64,000 nucleotides of DNA from Lactococcus termiticola (GCF_003116835.1 NZ_BFFO01000001.1:62001-126000); one strand, 5' to 3'; shown: positions 27,976 through 37,003, numbered from the stretch's first letter. Program-made: numbers and translations. Notes: a model not told the origin generated them from the letters alone.

Positions 27976-29265
27976 TTAAGCTCTCACTGTCTTCGCGACA
28001 CCAGATTTATCATACAAATTAATCAAACCAGCCCCAGACTTGCGAATCATGTCACCAGGCTCAACCTTGCTTGGCAGGTCAATCAGGAGCAGTTCCATTG
28101 GTTTTGGCGCCCGGTCAATCTTTTCGCCAGTCTCAGCCAGGCGGAGATTTTCTACACTGGCCTCAACATGGCGGAAGCCAGGCCCATAAAACTCGATAAT
28201 ATCGCCTTCTTTGATGACATTCCGTTGACGGATGGTTGCGGTCATTGTGCTTTCATCAAAGGCAACCACTTCACCAACAAACTTAAATTCAGGAATTTTA
28301 CGGCGGGCTCCAAAGAGCTGGCTGTCCTCTGTCGGTACGCCGTAGTAGAATCCTGTATCCAGCTCACGCTGGGCGACCTTCCAGAGCTCGTCGACCAGGT
28401 CGTCCTTGATGGCCTCAAAGGCTTCAGGACTCTCCAGATAGGCATCCACAGCGGCCTTGTAGACATTGGCCACGGTCGACACATAGTGAATGGACTTCAT
28501 GCGACCTTCGATTTTGAGGGAATCCACGCCATTTTCCACCATATCAGGAATATGCTCAATCATGCTCATATCAACAGCTGACATTGAAAACTCCTCAGGA
28601 ATCTTGCCTTCAACAGAGCGACGCTCTGTCCCAAAAGGCATGTCAAAGAGGTCATACTTCCAGCGACAAGACTGAGAACAGCCCCCACGGTTGGCATCCC
28701 GCAGGCTCATGTAGTTTGAAAGCACACAACGTCCTGAATAAGAAATACACATGGCCCCATGGACAAAGGCTTCAATCTCGATGTCCGTATGCTTGCGGAT
28801 TTCCGCCAGCTCCTCCATAGAGACCTCACGGGCCAAGACGACCCGCTCCAGGCCCTGCTTCTTCCAAAATTCCAGGGTTTCATAGTTGGTCGCTGACGAC
28901 TGGGTCGATAGGTGGATAGGCAGGCCAGGTGCTTCTTCGGCACAGATGGCAATCAGGGTCGGGTCTGAGACGATGACCGCGGCAATGCCCAGGTCACGCA
29001 GGGTCCGGAACCATTCGCCCGCCCCTTTTTCATTGCCTTCGTGGGTGACCATATTGGCCGCGACATAGACCTTGGCCCCCCGCTCTTTAGCGTAGGCCAC
29101 CCCTTCAGCCATCTCTTCAAAAGAGAAATTCCCCGCCCGAGAGCGAAGACCATAAGCCTGACCACCGATGTAGACTGCATCTGCACCGTAGTCGATAGCC
29201 ACTTTAAGTTTTTCAAGAGTCCCTGCAGGTGCTAGCACCTCAGGACGTTTAAGATTTTTTTGCAT
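27976..29265 (-). CDS. trhP: U32-family tRNA hydroxylation protein (TrhP-like)
   Basis: 429 residues from the ATG at 29265, preceded by AAAGGAATAGAAAAA (a TTG at 29289 is less likely). RPEVLAPAGTLEKLKVAIDY opens the U32 barrel; GRCVLSNYMSLRDANRGGCS with SCRWKYDL carries the conserved Cys cluster; a C-terminal beta-barrel domain follows (about 330-420). Such proteins act with prephenate in 5-hydroxylation of uridine 34 in tRNA. Older annotation calls them collagenases or peptidases. A second U32 gene lies upstream, separated by a repeat pair. Confidence 0.88.
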   Translation of the reverse strand: MQKNLKRPEVLAPAGTLEKLKVAIDYGADAVYIGGQAYGLRSRAGNFSFEEMAEGVAYAKERGAKVYVAANMVTHEGNEKGAGEWFRTLRDLGIAAVIVSDPTLIAICAEEAPGLPIHLSTQSSATNYETLEFWKKQGLERVVLAREVSMEELAEIRKHTDIEIEAFVHGAMCISYSGRCVLSNYMSLRDANRGGCSQSCRWKYDLFDMPFGTERRSVEGKIPEEFSMSAVDMSMIEHIPDMVENGVDSLKIEGRMKSIHYVSTVANVYKAAVDAYLESPEAFEAIKDDLVDELWKVAQRELDTGFYYGVPTEDSQLFGARRKIPEFKFVGEVVAFDESTMTATIRQRNVIKEGDIIEFYGPGFRHVEASVENLRLAETGEKIDRAPKPMELLLIDLPSKVEPGDMIRKSGAGLINLYDKSGVAKTVRA

Positions 29266-29366
29266 TTTTTCTATTCCTTTTATTTTCAAGATAATAAGTA
29301 ATATTTTGATAAGGTCTGCCGACCAAAACTTTTTAACTTTTTTATTTTTGGTTCACTGTAGACTAT

Positions 29367-29514
29367 GTCCGTTGCGTTCCAGGAATTCTGAGAAATCACC
29401 GTGAGGCCACAAGCAAAGCCCTGCGGGCTTTCATTGCTAAATGCCGAGCCCTTACGGTCTCGCCATTTGCCATATTTCACGGTGATTTCTCAGAATTCCT
29501 TCCACTTCACTCAT
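29367..29514 (+). repeat. Cloverleaf repeat copy 2A
   Basis: The outer stem pairs 29381-29405 with 29476-29500 over about 25 bp (AGGAATTCTGAGAAATCACC). Hairpin 1 is AAAGCCC/GGGCTTT; hairpin 2 is AAATGCCGAG/CTCGCCATTT. Left end GTCCGTTGCGTTCC; right end CTTCCACTTCACTCAT. The 29266-29734 gap holds only this copy and copy 2B. Confidence 0.85.
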
Positions 29515-29587
29515 CCCTTTTTATTAGAAAACTTCATAGTTAGTTGACTGGAATAAGGAACATCAACAGCTTCAATAAATATGCTAG

Positions 29588-29734
29588 GAGTGGAGTTACA
29601 GGCTTTCCAACACATGCTGGCAAAAGACAAATGGCGAGACCGAAGGGCTCGGCATTTAGCAATGGAAGCCAAAGGCTTCGCTTGCGGCCTAACAGCATCT
29701 TTTGCAGGCAGACTGTAAGGGAACGCCAGCCGAC
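29588..29734 (-). repeat. Cloverleaf repeat copy 2B
   Basis: Reverse orientation, abutting the stop codon of the next U32 gene. Hairpins GAAGCC/GGCTTC and AAATGCCGAG/CTCGCCATTT are clear. The outer stem (29594-29619 with 29692-29717) has several mismatches, so it is the most decayed copy. Confidence 0.7.
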
Positions 29735-30655
29735 CTATTTTATAGTATCCGGATCCACATTATAAAAGCCAGTCCCCAAGGTCCGCCCGACAGGATGAAG
29801 CTTCCGGACCTGCTCATCAAGCATAAAAGCCTTGTCAGCCGTCAATTCGCCAGCTTCCACCAGCTTTCTCGCTTCATTAAAGATTTTGGCAATCTCAACA
29901 AAAGCCTCACCCCGGGTAAAAATCCCGTCCAGCTTCCAGTGCTCATAACCCATGGCCTTCAGATCCGTCAGCTCATTCATCATATCCAGGTCATCGGTCG
30001 CATAAATATGCGTCCCATGCTCATCCTCAAAGATGCTGTAATGGGTCTCCTTGTCCTTGGGCTCAGAGAGAAAGTGGCCAGAAGCCCGGTCCTTCTTCTC
30101 ATCCGTCTGGATGAAATTGTAGTAGTTCTGCAATAGAGGGCGTAAGCTATGGTGGATGACAGAAGCCCCGTAAACCAGGATTTCTCCAGGGACCACGAGC
30201 TCTTCAGCCATGGCTTCCAGCTCAGGCTTTGGCAACTCACGGGCAAGAACAGCCCCCTCCGCCCCCTGACGGGCCCAGAAATTGACCTGACGGGCAGAGA
30301 CGACCATGGTCGAAGCATCATAGATAAAGGGCAACTGATAGCCCTCAGTCTGGAGGACCTGGATGACACCTGCATCTCCGACTGTAATCTGGTCGACCCC
30401 CAGCTCCTGCAAAAAATCAAGGTAGCTCCGCAAGTCCTTCATCTTCTCGACATGCATGATGGCATTCAGGCCGACAATCACTTCCTTGCCCGCCTCATGG
30501 GCCAGCCTTGTAATCTCAGTAATTTCTTCCTTGGACAGTGGCTCAGCCAGTCTCAAGGCAAAACGCTCATCTCCTATATAAAGTGAGTCAACCCCAGCAT
30601 CAAGCAGGCCCTTGGCCTGTTCGACAGACTCTGCTGTTGCTATTAGTTTAATCAT
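29735..30655 (-). CDS. U32-family protein, TrhP partner paralogue
   Basis: 306 residues from the ATG at 30655. It opens MIKLIATAESVEQAKGLLDA, the usual start of the short U32 paralogue (YrrN type) that accompanies trhP. It lacks the C-terminal beta-barrel and the full Cys cluster. A perfect extended -10 TGCTATAAT lies only 7 nt before the ATG and no ribosome site precedes it, so the mRNA is probably leaderless. The longer frame to 30739 would start inside the promoter. Confidence 0.82.
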   Translation of the reverse strand: MIKLIATAESVEQAKGLLDAGVDSLYIGDERFALRLAEPLSKEEITEITRLAHEAGKEVIVGLNAIMHVEKMKDLRSYLDFLQELGVDQITVGDAGVIQVLQTEGYQLPFIYDASTMVVSARQVNFWARQGAEGAVLARELPKPELEAMAEELVVPGEILVYGASVIHHSLRPLLQNYYNFIQTDEKKDRASGHFLSEPKDKETHYSIFEDEHGTHIYATDDLDMMNELTDLKAMGYEHWKLDGIFTRGEAFVEIAKIFNEARKLVEAGELTADKAFMLDEQVRKLHPVGRTLGTGFYNVDPDTIK

Positions 30656-30781
30656 GTTCTCTATTATAGCATGATTGAGAGGCATTTTTAATGAAAAAAA
30701 TACGGAATTAGGCAGAGGAGTAACCGTTTTGTAACGCAAGCTTAAAAAGCTCGTTATAGACTTGACCTTTTACTTTTGTTA

Positions 30782-30834
30782 TTATGTAAAAAGAAGATAT
30801 TTATTATGTAAAAACAAAGAAAAGTTATGTAAAC
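30782..30834 (+). repeat. Three phased direct repeats TTATGTAAA
   Basis: TTATGTAAA starts at 30782, 30804 and 30825, spaced 22 and 21 bp (two helical turns). They lie between a TTGACC -35-like box (30762) and the start of the DUF3270-like gene at 30851. This looks like an array for a DNA-binding protein, or mRNA leader repeats. Confidence 0.45.
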
Positions 30835-30850
30835 AAAAGGACCAGAAGCT

Positions 30851-31144
30851 ATGGAATTACGCAATCTTGACGATTTCTACGAAAAATCATCTTATGTTCA
30901 AACTGAAGAACGTCCAAAAGTAACTCCCTACCAACGTCGGGTCAATGAATTAGAATTTTTCCTTAATATTACGCTTTTTTCGATGTTGCTGGTCATCATT
31001 ACCTACAGCTGTATCACAGTCTTTCGCAGTCCCTATGTCGGGATTCCTGTCGCCCTGCCTCTGACCCTTGTCCTTTATCTGGCCCTCAAGTCAGTCCTCA
31101 AGAAGCTTTTACCTATTGTGATGGGAAAGCTTGGTCTCGACTAG
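30851..31144 (+). CDS. Small membrane protein, DUF3270-like
   Basis: 97 residues. A soluble N-terminus of about 35 residues precedes two membrane segments (about 36-56 and 62-82) and a short basic tail. The order resembles DUF3270 proteins of streptococci. Function unknown. AAAAGGACCAGAAGCT precedes the ATG. Confidence 0.65.
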   Translation: MELRNLDDFYEKSSYVQTEERPKVTPYQRRVNELEFFLNITLFSMLLVIITYSCITVFRSPYVGIPVALPLTLVLYLALKSVLKKLLPIVMGKLGLD

Positions 31145-31171
31145 GCCTTTTTTTTATGCTAAAATGATTCC

Positions 31172-31804
31172 ATGATTAGAGAATACTGTGTAGAAAATTT
31201 TAGTAATATCCCCAAGGCCGTCTCAGCTGGCGTTGAGCGAATCGAGCTCTGCGACAATCTGGCTGTTGGTGGCACGACCCCTTCTTACGGTGTCATCCAG
31301 CAGACGGCGGAGTTCATCAAGGAAAATGAGGCCAAAACTACCCTCGCTGTGATGATTCGTCCCCGCTCTGGCAACTTTGTCTATAATTCTTATGAGCTTA
31401 AAATCATGGAGAATGACATCCTCAAGGCCATTGAGGCCGGTGCTGATGCCCTGGTCTTTGGAGCCCTCACAGAGGATAATGAAATTGACGAGGAAGCCTT
31501 AGAGACACTTATGCCTGCCACTCAAGGCCTGCCGGTGACCTTCCACATGGCCTTTGATGAAATCCCTCAAGAGGCTCAAAAGGAAGCCCTTGATCAGCTC
31601 GTAGACTTTGGGATTGCCAAGGTCCTCCTCCACGGTGGTCCACTGGACCAAGCCAGCAACCTCAAGCAGATCAAGGCCCTGGTCGAGCATGCAGACGGCC
31701 GGATTGACCTGATGGTTGGTGGTGGCCTAACGGCTGAAAACGCCGAAGAAATCGCCCGTGAAGTCGGGACTGACTTTGTGCACGGCACAAAAATCATTGC
31801 TTAA
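31172..31804 (+). CDS. cutC: CutC-family copper homeostasis protein
   Basis: 210 residues, a single TIM-barrel of the CutC family. Signatures: ENFSNIPKAVSAGVERIELC, GGTTPSYGVI, MIRPRSGNFVY and a closing MVGGGLTAENAEEI. Its part in copper handling is based on genetics in other bacteria. TAAAAT, within TGCTAAAAT, stands 6 nt before the ATG with no ribosome site, so a leaderless mRNA is likely. Confidence 0.9.
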   Translation: MIREYCVENFSNIPKAVSAGVERIELCDNLAVGGTTPSYGVIQQTAEFIKENEAKTTLAVMIRPRSGNFVYNSYELKIMENDILKAIEAGADALVFGALTEDNEIDEEALETLMPATQGLPVTFHMAFDEIPQEAQKEALDQLVDFGIAKVLLHGGPLDQASNLKQIKALVEHADGRIDLMVGGGLTAENAEEIAREVGTDFVHGTKIIA

Positions 31805-31809
31805 AGACA

Positions 31810-31839
31810 AAAAGCCGAGGCTCAAGCTCCGGCTTTTTC
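31810..31839 (+). terminator. Intrinsic terminator of cutC
   Basis: AAAGCCG and CGGCTTT with inner pairing, then TTTTTC. Confidence 0.75.
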
Positions 31840-31843
31840 TATC

Positions 31844-31972
31844 CTAGTCAACCTCCCAAAGGCCTAGCAGGATAAGGATACAGAGGATATAGGTCATGAT
31901 TCTTGCACTCATAAAGGCCGTGACCACTGCAAAAGCTGTGATGACAATCAGCCCCTTGATTCTGTTCGTCAT
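31844..31972 (-). CDS. Possible 42-residue membrane peptide
   Basis: From the ATG at 31972 the frame MTNRIKGLIVITAFAVVTAF continues with a second hydrophobic stretch and ends LWEVD. Its ribosome site (GGGGGCAG) is poor. It may be a real small membrane protein or chance; the frame is open further upstream to 32038 without better support. Confidence 0.3.
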   Translation of the reverse strand: MTNRIKGLIVITAFAVVTAFMSARIMTYILCILILLGLWEVD

Positions 31973-32195
31973 TGATTTCTGCCCCCAAAGTCTAAAATAT
32001 AAGCATCTTTCTAAAAAGATAACATCCTCAGGTCTCATAGCTATCTCTTTGGGGAATCTTTTTCTTTAAGTTTGTGTCTGATAAGACTAAGATTGTTTGG
32101 ACTCTTTTGGGGAAGCAAGGAATCATCGGCTTCAAAAATGATAAATATTTCTAACAGGATGATAGTCATCATTTTTTAAGCCAGTGAAAAGAAAA

Positions 32196-32230
32196 ATAAA
32201 AAAGCCTTCCTTTTTAATTAGGAAAGCTTA
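32196..32230 (-). terminator. Intrinsic terminator of ecsB
   Basis: AAGCCTTCCT and AGGAAAGCTT pair around TTTTAATT, with T-rich flanks; it overlaps the ecsB stop. The 31973-32227 gap holds nothing else I can support. Confidence 0.7.
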
Positions 32231-33253
32231 TTTTTTCAATCTAAATTTAACATAGAATCTCATCAAGACAAAGTTAATCAAAAGCAAGGCAATCAGCCAA
32301 AAGCGATTGTCTAAGAAAATGGCTCCAAGAATGAGCTCAATGATGGTCACAGCTGTAAAGACCTTGAGAATCAAGGCTCTCACGGCCACATTCTTGACCT
32401 TCTTCTTCAGCGGATAGAGCTCGATCAGTGGCTGATAGTCAAAGGCCTCTCGGATGGAAATCAACTGGAAAATGAGCAGATAATTCAAGAGGGCGACGAG
32501 GATAATCCGTAAAATGTCGCTCCCTGCGGGCAGAAAGGCCATGACCAAGACAGCCAAAAGCAGGAGGCGTAGGGTCAAGCCCAGATAATCACCTGTCCGC
32601 AGAAAGGCCCGGCTATAAAGGTATTCATAGGTCCGCATGGTCTTCTTAGGCAGGAGGAAGTCGAGATAACGCCTGCGACGGGCATGGCCCTTGAGGCCCT
32701 TCACGCTGGTAAAGAGGGCAAAGAAGCGGAGGGTCGCCGTCTTACGGTTTTCCTCATACTTAATCAGCCCCTCCCAGTCAATGACGCCAGCCCTTTGGAA
32801 TTGCTGGAGTCGCAGGAAATAAAGCAGGGCCTTTAAGACCAGAAGCAGGACAAACCAGAGGACAGCCCAGACAGGACTCAGTTTCAACAATGGTGTGGCC
32901 AGCAAGACCAGGGCCAGAGCGACCAGACCAGGAATCACCAGTGAAGCCAACAAACGCCGGTAGAGATGCTTCTGGACCAGTCTTTCCTTAACCAGGAGGA
33001 ATACCTTGTCCGCCGGCTCTAGGAAACTCGCAATCCGGCCTGGAATCAGGGCAATGAGGCTGACTAGAACTCCGGCGATGATCTTCCCAGCAAGATTGAG
33101 ACTGCCGTGCTGAAGGAAGCTGACATATTGGACCGCCAGAGCTGCGATGAGAATCATCAAAAAGATGGTGAAATGGTCGTTAAAAACATAACGCAGGTAC
33201 TTGATATTATGAGCATAGTAAGCCTTCCTACGTTGAGAAAAAAGCTTATTCAT
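32228..33253 (-). CDS. ecsB: ABC transporter permease EcsB
   Basis: 341 residues with an N-terminal soluble start (FSQRRKAYYAHNIKYLRYVF), typical of EcsB, and about eight membrane segments with basic loops. With EcsA it forms an exporter-type ABC system affecting secretion and intramembrane proteolysis in Bacillus. The start overlaps the ecsA stop by 8 nt. Confidence 0.9.
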   Translation of the reverse strand: MNKLFSQRRKAYYAHNIKYLRYVFNDHFTIFLMILIAALAVQYVSFLQHGSLNLAGKIIAGVLVSLIALIPGRIASFLEPADKVFLLVKERLVQKHLYRRLLASLVIPGLVALALVLLATPLLKLSPVWAVLWFVLLLVLKALLYFLRLQQFQRAGVIDWEGLIKYEENRKTATLRFFALFTSVKGLKGHARRRRYLDFLLPKKTMRTYEYLYSRAFLRTGDYLGLTLRLLLLAVLVMAFLPAGSDILRIILVALLNYLLIFQLISIREAFDYQPLIELYPLKKKVKNVAVRALILKVFTAVTIIELILGAIFLDNRFWLIALLLINFVLMRFYVKFRLKK

Positions 33254-33992
33254 GATGCTCTGCTACCTCCTGCTTGGTCAGGGTCAGGTAAATCTCGTCA
33301 AGACTGGCCCCTGGCATGTCAAACTTGCTTTGAAGCTCAGCCAGTGTGCCTGCGACCAGGACCTTACCTTCATGGAGGACGACAAACTTGTCACAGAATT
33401 TTTCAGCTGTGGATAGGATATGGGTCGACATCAGGATAGAGGCCCCGTCATTTTTCATCTTGACCATGAGGTCAATCAGGTCTTGGATGGCCAAGGGGTC
33501 GAGCCCCATGAAGGGCTCATCGATGATATAAAGGCTAGGCTCGGTCAAGAAAGCACAGATGATCATGACTTTTTGCTTCATCCCTTTTGAAAAGTTAACT
33601 GGGAACCAATCCAGCTTGTCAGACAGGCGGAAGGTGTCGAGCAGGACACCCGCCCGCTCCATGGCAAGCTCAACGTCGACACCGTAGGCAAGAGCGGTCA
33701 ACTCGATGTGCTCACGCAGAGTCAACTCTTCATAGAGGGAAGGTGTTTCAGGAATGAAGCCGATTTTTTTGCGGTAGGCTTCTAGGTCCTCTTGGAGGGT
33801 CAGGCCGTCAAGCTCGATGGTGCCTGAATAAGGCGTTAAGAGGCCGATGATTTCCTGAATGGTCGTTGATTTCCCGGCTCCATTGAGGCCGATGAGTCCG
33901 ACAAGCTCGCCAGACTCTATATTAAAGCTGACGTCTGACAAGACCGGATTTCCAAAATAACCACCTGTCAGTTGCTTTACTTCTAAAGTCAT
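33246..33992 (-). CDS. ecsA: ABC transporter ATP-binding protein EcsA
   Basis: 248 residues from the ATG at 33992 (TTGGAGCAGGAAAT before it). Walker A GLNGAGKS, signature FSKGMKQKV, Walker B LYIIDEPFMGLDP and switch His in STHIL. Divergent from hit, the arrangement conserved in Bacillus and lactic acid bacteria, which supports the Ecs assignment. Confidence 0.93.
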   Translation of the reverse strand: MTLEVKQLTGGYFGNPVLSDVSFNIESGELVGLIGLNGAGKSTTIQEIIGLLTPYSGTIELDGLTLQEDLEAYRKKIGFIPETPSLYEELTLREHIELTALAYGVDVELAMERAGVLLDTFRLSDKLDWFPVNFSKGMKQKVMIICAFLTEPSLYIIDEPFMGLDPLAIQDLIDLMVKMKNDGASILMSTHILSTAEKFCDKFVVLHEGKVLVAGTLAELQSKFDMPGASLDEIYLTLTKQEVAEHHE

Positions 33993-34061
33993 ATTTCCTG
34001 CTCCAATTCTCAGTAAATTTGATATAATGAATTTAATCATTTACTTATGTTCTTATTATTT

Positions 34062-34117
34062 GGTCCGTTGCCTTGAAGGCTTTCGCAGTAATGCTTTGAA
34101 AGCCTTCAACTCCACTT
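34062..34117 (+). repeat. Remnant of the cloverleaf repeat family
   Basis: GGTCCGTTGC, then a 12-bp perfect stem TTGAAGGCTTTC/GAAAGCCTTCAA (34073-34084 with 34098-34109), then CTCCACTT. Both family ends are kept, but both inner hairpins are missing, as if deleted at the base of the outer stem. It lies between ecsA and hit. Confidence 0.6.
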
Positions 34118-34225
34118 ATACTCAATATCAGCATCAGAAACTCACATGCCAAAGTATAAGGAAGCCTTATCTAAGAACGATTTAACCCTATTATAACACG
34201 AAGCCTAGCAAATTTGGAGGTCTGT

Positions 34226-34627
34226 ATGGAAAATTGCATTTTTTGTAAAATTATTGCAGGGGAAATCCCGAGCACGAAAATCTATGAGGACAATGAGCTT
34301 ATCGCCATCCTTGATATTACGCAGACGACCAAGGGACATACGCTAGTGATTCCAAAAGCTCATAGCAGAAACCTGCTAGCCATGGAGTCTGAGCCTGCAG
34401 GCCAGCTCTTTAGCAAGATTCCTGGGATTGCCAGTCAGATTGTCAAGAATCTCGGAGCTTCTGGGATGAATATCCTGCAAAACAATGAAGAAATCGCTGG
34501 CCAGACGGTCTTTCATACCCATGTCCACCTGATTCCCCGCTATACTGAAGACGATGGCTTTTCTGCCAGCTTTACAGAGCACCACTATGACTTGACTGCC
34601 ATCGCTGACGAGATTAAAGGAGCTTAA
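34226..34627 (+). CDS. hit: HIT-family nucleotide-binding protein
   Basis: 133 residues. CIFCKIIAGEIPS opens the fold and HTHVHLIPR holds the His triad; purine nucleoside phosphoramidate or dinucleotide hydrolase activity is usual. GGAGG lies 5 nt before the ATG at 34226; a TTG four codons upstream is in frame. Divergent from ecsAB. Confidence 0.92.
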   Translation: MENCIFCKIIAGEIPSTKIYEDNELIAILDITQTTKGHTLVIPKAHSRNLLAMESEPAGQLFSKIPGIASQIVKNLGASGMNILQNNEEIAGQTVFHTHVHLIPRYTEDDGFSASFTEHHYDLTAIADEIKGA

Positions 34628-34628
34628 T

Positions 34629-34862
34629 ATGGAAAACATCAAGGAAACTTTTAAGCAACTCAAAGAAGAGCTGGGCAGCTATAGTGGTCAGGTCTCTGAG
34701 CTGAGAGAGAATCTTGCCCGAGTCCAGGAGGAGGCCTCTAAGGCTCAGGCCGTGGGCCAGGAGATTCAGACTAAGCTCAATGAGTTTAATGTGGTCGCTG
34801 AGCCTAAGATTGCTAAGATGAATGAGATTTTGGCGAAGTATCAGACTGTTGAGGATAAGTAA
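34629..34862 (+). CDS. Small coiled-coil protein downstream of hit
   Basis: 77 residues, almost entirely heptad-like helix (FKQLKEELGSYSGQVSELRE...), cytosolic and acidic. It begins 1 nt after the hit stop codon, with TTAAAGGAGC as ribosome site inside hit, so the two are co-translated. Function unknown. Confidence 0.7.
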   Translation: MENIKETFKQLKEELGSYSGQVSELRENLARVQEEASKAQAVGQEIQTKLNEFNVVAEPKIAKMNEILAKYQTVEDK

Positions 34863-34875
34863 GCTGTGCTTTTGT

Positions 34876-35020
34876 GGTCCGTTGCGTTACAGAAATCCGA
34901 CAAACTATTGTGAGGGCACACAAGCAGACGCCTTTGGCGTCTCATTGTTAAGTCTGGAGCCCTTTGGTCTCCAGACTTGCCTTTTCTCACGATAGTTTGC
35001 CGGGTTTCTTTCACTTCACT
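34876..35020 (+). repeat. Cloverleaf repeat copy 3 (single)
   Basis: The outer stem pairs 34891-34914 (AGAAATCCGACAAACTATTG) with 34986-35009. Hairpin 1 is CAGACGCC/GGCGTCT; hairpin 2 is AAGTCTGGAG/CTCCAGACTT, both fully paired with arm sequences unlike other loci. Left end GGTCCGTTGCGTTACAG, right end CTTTCACTTCACT. It has no inverted partner and sits between two convergent genes. Confidence 0.85.
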
Positions 35021-35041
35021 GGTAAACTATTTTCGCAATCT

Positions 35042-35076
35042 AAAAACTAGACTTATTATCTGAGTCTAGTTTTTTT
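35042..35076. terminator. Bidirectional terminator
   Basis: AAACTAGACT and AGTCTAGTTT flanked by A-run and T-run, between the convergent hit operon and SDR gene. Confidence 0.8.
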
Positions 35077-35148
35077 GTATTTTAATCAACCTGTTAAATT
35101 ATAGTAGCTAGCAAATGCCCCAATAGGACTTAAATCTAAATGACTTGA

Positions 35149-35886
35149 TTATCCAAACAAATCATGTTCGTAGCTTGTCACGACTTTCCCGTCGTATTGG
35201 ACGAGCTTGCCGTTGTAGTCATTACCATCAAAAAGGAAGTGAGTGATGCTTTCACCAGCTTGGTCTGTGGAAATGACGATCCCACCAAGGTCACCAGGTT
35301 TCGTACCGTTGAGGTCGGTAGCGACTGCACCAGGCATCACACCGAAAATTGTACGCTTACTGCCAGCTTTTGCAAATTCACGACCGAGGGTTATGGTCAT
35401 GACGTTTTGTGCCGCTTTTGATGTCACGTAAGCAAAAGGCGCCCAGTAAGGACTGCTAACAGGAACCGTCACATTGAGAATCTTGCCCTCTTCAGTGAGT
35501 TTTGGTAAGAAAGCGCTGATGACAGCATGTGTACCGATAAAGTTGATGTCAATCGCTTCTTTGAGGTCTTCAGTCGTATAGTCTAAAGCAGCTTTTTCCA
35601 TGTTGAGACTACCGTCAGCAGCTTTGATGTTACCAGAAATTCCAGCATTGTTGATGAGGAGGTCAAGCTCTTCGACTTCTTGTGCAGCTGCTGAAATTGT
35701 ACTGAGATCGTTCAGGTCAATTTTTAAGTAACTTGCCTTGTAACCCAGGTCTTCGAGTGAATTTACAGCTTCTTGACCGCGCTTTTCGTCACGAGCAGCG
35801 ATGATAAGTTCATAACCTTTTGCGCCGAGTGCTTTCGCAATTCCGTAACCGATGCCCTTATTGGCACCTGTGATTAATGCTTTCAT
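35149..35886 (-). CDS. Short-chain dehydrogenase/reductase (SDR)
   Basis: 245 residues. TGANKGIGYGIAKAL (6-20) is the NAD(P)-binding TGxxxGIG motif, NNAG near 79-82, and YVTSK near 153-157 holds the catalytic Tyr and Lys. Substrate unknown; closest in feel to carbonyl-reductase-like SDRs. GAGGACTCCT precedes the ATG. Monocistronic. Confidence 0.88.
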   Translation of the reverse strand: MKALITGANKGIGYGIAKALGAKGYELIIAARDEKRGQEAVNSLEDLGYKASYLKIDLNDLSTISAAAQEVEELDLLINNAGISGNIKAADGSLNMEKAALDYTTEDLKEAIDINFIGTHAVISAFLPKLTEEGKILNVTVPVSSPYWAPFAYVTSKAAQNVMTITLGREFAKAGSKRTIFGVMPGAVATDLNGTKPGDLGGIVISTDQAGESITHFLFDGNDYNGKLVQYDGKVVTSYEHDLFG

Positions 35887-36193
35887 AGGAGTCCTCTTTT
35901 CTTAATTTCGTTACTCATTTTAATATTTTGAGCGGAGGAATGCAAGCAATCGGGCTTGTTAAAGTGCTATAAGGATTATATGAAAATTTTGACAGTCATA
36001 ACACGGCCTCTAAGTCCTTATAAAGGCCACCTTCTTTAACGCTATTATAATTCTCAGACCAAGGGACTAAACTCTCTATTTTGAATCGCTTTGATTTTCA
36101 GCTTTTTCTAAGTAATTTCCAGACTAACTTGAACTCACTAAAAACAGTGGAGTGGGGAGCTTTCTGAAACTCGCAAGGCAAGGGCTTAACAGC
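35887..36193. other. Intergenic stretch before the SDR gene
   Basis: No gene seen. It holds the SDR upstream region, an imperfect inverted pair CTATAAGGATTATA/AGTCCTTATAAAGG (about 35968-36023) and, at 36148-36192, AGTGGAGTGGGG... which may be a badly decayed end of the cloverleaf repeat. Confidence 0.3.
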
Positions 36194-36217
36194 ACAAAAA
36201 AAGAGCCCAAAGGCTCA
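36194..36217 (-). terminator. Intrinsic terminator of the rplK-rplA operon
   Basis: GAGCC/GGCTC hairpin around TTTG (36203-36216) followed on the minus strand by seven T. Confidence 0.85.
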
Positions 36218-36226
36218 TTTCTCAAA

Positions 36227-36916
36227 TTAAACGCTAGCTGAGTCAACCTTCACACCAGCACCCATTGTTGTTGTAACAGTGAGGTTTGTGATGAAGTTAC
36301 CCTTAGCTGTAGCAGGCTTAGCCGCAAGGATTGCAGCGTTCAAAGCCTTGAAGTTTTCAACGAGTTTAGCATCGTCAAATGAAACTTTACCGATTGGAAC
36401 GAGGACGTTACCAGCCTTGTCAGCACGGTAGTTAACTTTACCAGCTTTAGACTCTTCAACAGCTTTAGTTACGTCCATAGTAACTGTACCTGTCTTAGGG
36501 TTTGGCATGAGGTTACGAGGTCCGAGGACACGTCCAAGACGACCTACAACAGCCATCATGTCTGGAGTTGCGATAACAACATCAAAGTCCATCCAACCGC
36601 CGTTGATCTTAGCAACGAGTTCGTCTGCACCAACAAAGTCTGCACCAGCTGCAGTGGCTTCGTCAGCCTTAGCACCCTTAGCGAAGACCAAAACGCGGGC
36701 AGTCTTACCAGTACCGTTAGGCAATACCATTGCGCCACGGATTTGTTGGTCAGACTTCTTAGTGTCGATGTTCAAGTTGTAAGCAACTTCTACAGTTGCG
36801 TCAAATTTAGCGAATGAAGTTTCTTTTGCAAGTGCAACAGCTTCTTCTACGCTGTACAATTTAGTCGCGTCAACTTTTTCGTAAGCTGCACGCAAGTTTT
36901 TGCTTTTCTTAGCCAT
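36227..36916 (-). CDS. rplA: Ribosomal protein L1
   Basis: 229 residues from the ATG at 36916, behind [26 protein letters not shown] and [21 protein letters not shown] are L1 signatures. It forms the L1 stalk of the 50S subunit and usually represses its own operon by binding the mRNA. It is 200 bp downstream of rplK; that gap holds a duplicated hairpin unit. The longer frame to 37012 is not part of L1. Confidence 0.97.
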   Translation of the reverse strand: MAKKSKNLRAAYEKVDATKLYSVEEAVALAKETSFAKFDATVEVAYNLNIDTKKSDQQIRGAMVLPNGTGKTARVLVFAKGAKADEATAAGADFVGADELVAKINGGWMDFDVVIATPDMMAVVGRLGRVLGPRNLMPNPKTGTVTMDVTKAVEESKAGKVNYRADKAGNVLVPIGKVSFDDAKLVENFKALNAAILAAKPATAKGNFITNLTVTTTMGAGVKVDSASV

Positions 36917-37003
36917 TTTTTTCTCCTTGTGGTAATATCGGTTGTCTGTTATGATAACAGCCTTCCACGATTTGTGGTCGTTACGTTCTACATGAGCATA
37001 CAA

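Noticed and set aside
29286-29765. Short frames with KWRDRKG/QMARPKG motifs here and at 45.1 and 53.7 kb
   Set aside because: The shared peptide comes from the cloverleaf repeat core read in a chance frame; no starts or ribosome sites are conserved.
36148-36192. Tenth cloverleaf copy near rplA
   Set aside because: Only an AGTGGAGT-like end is seen; no stems can be paired with confidence.
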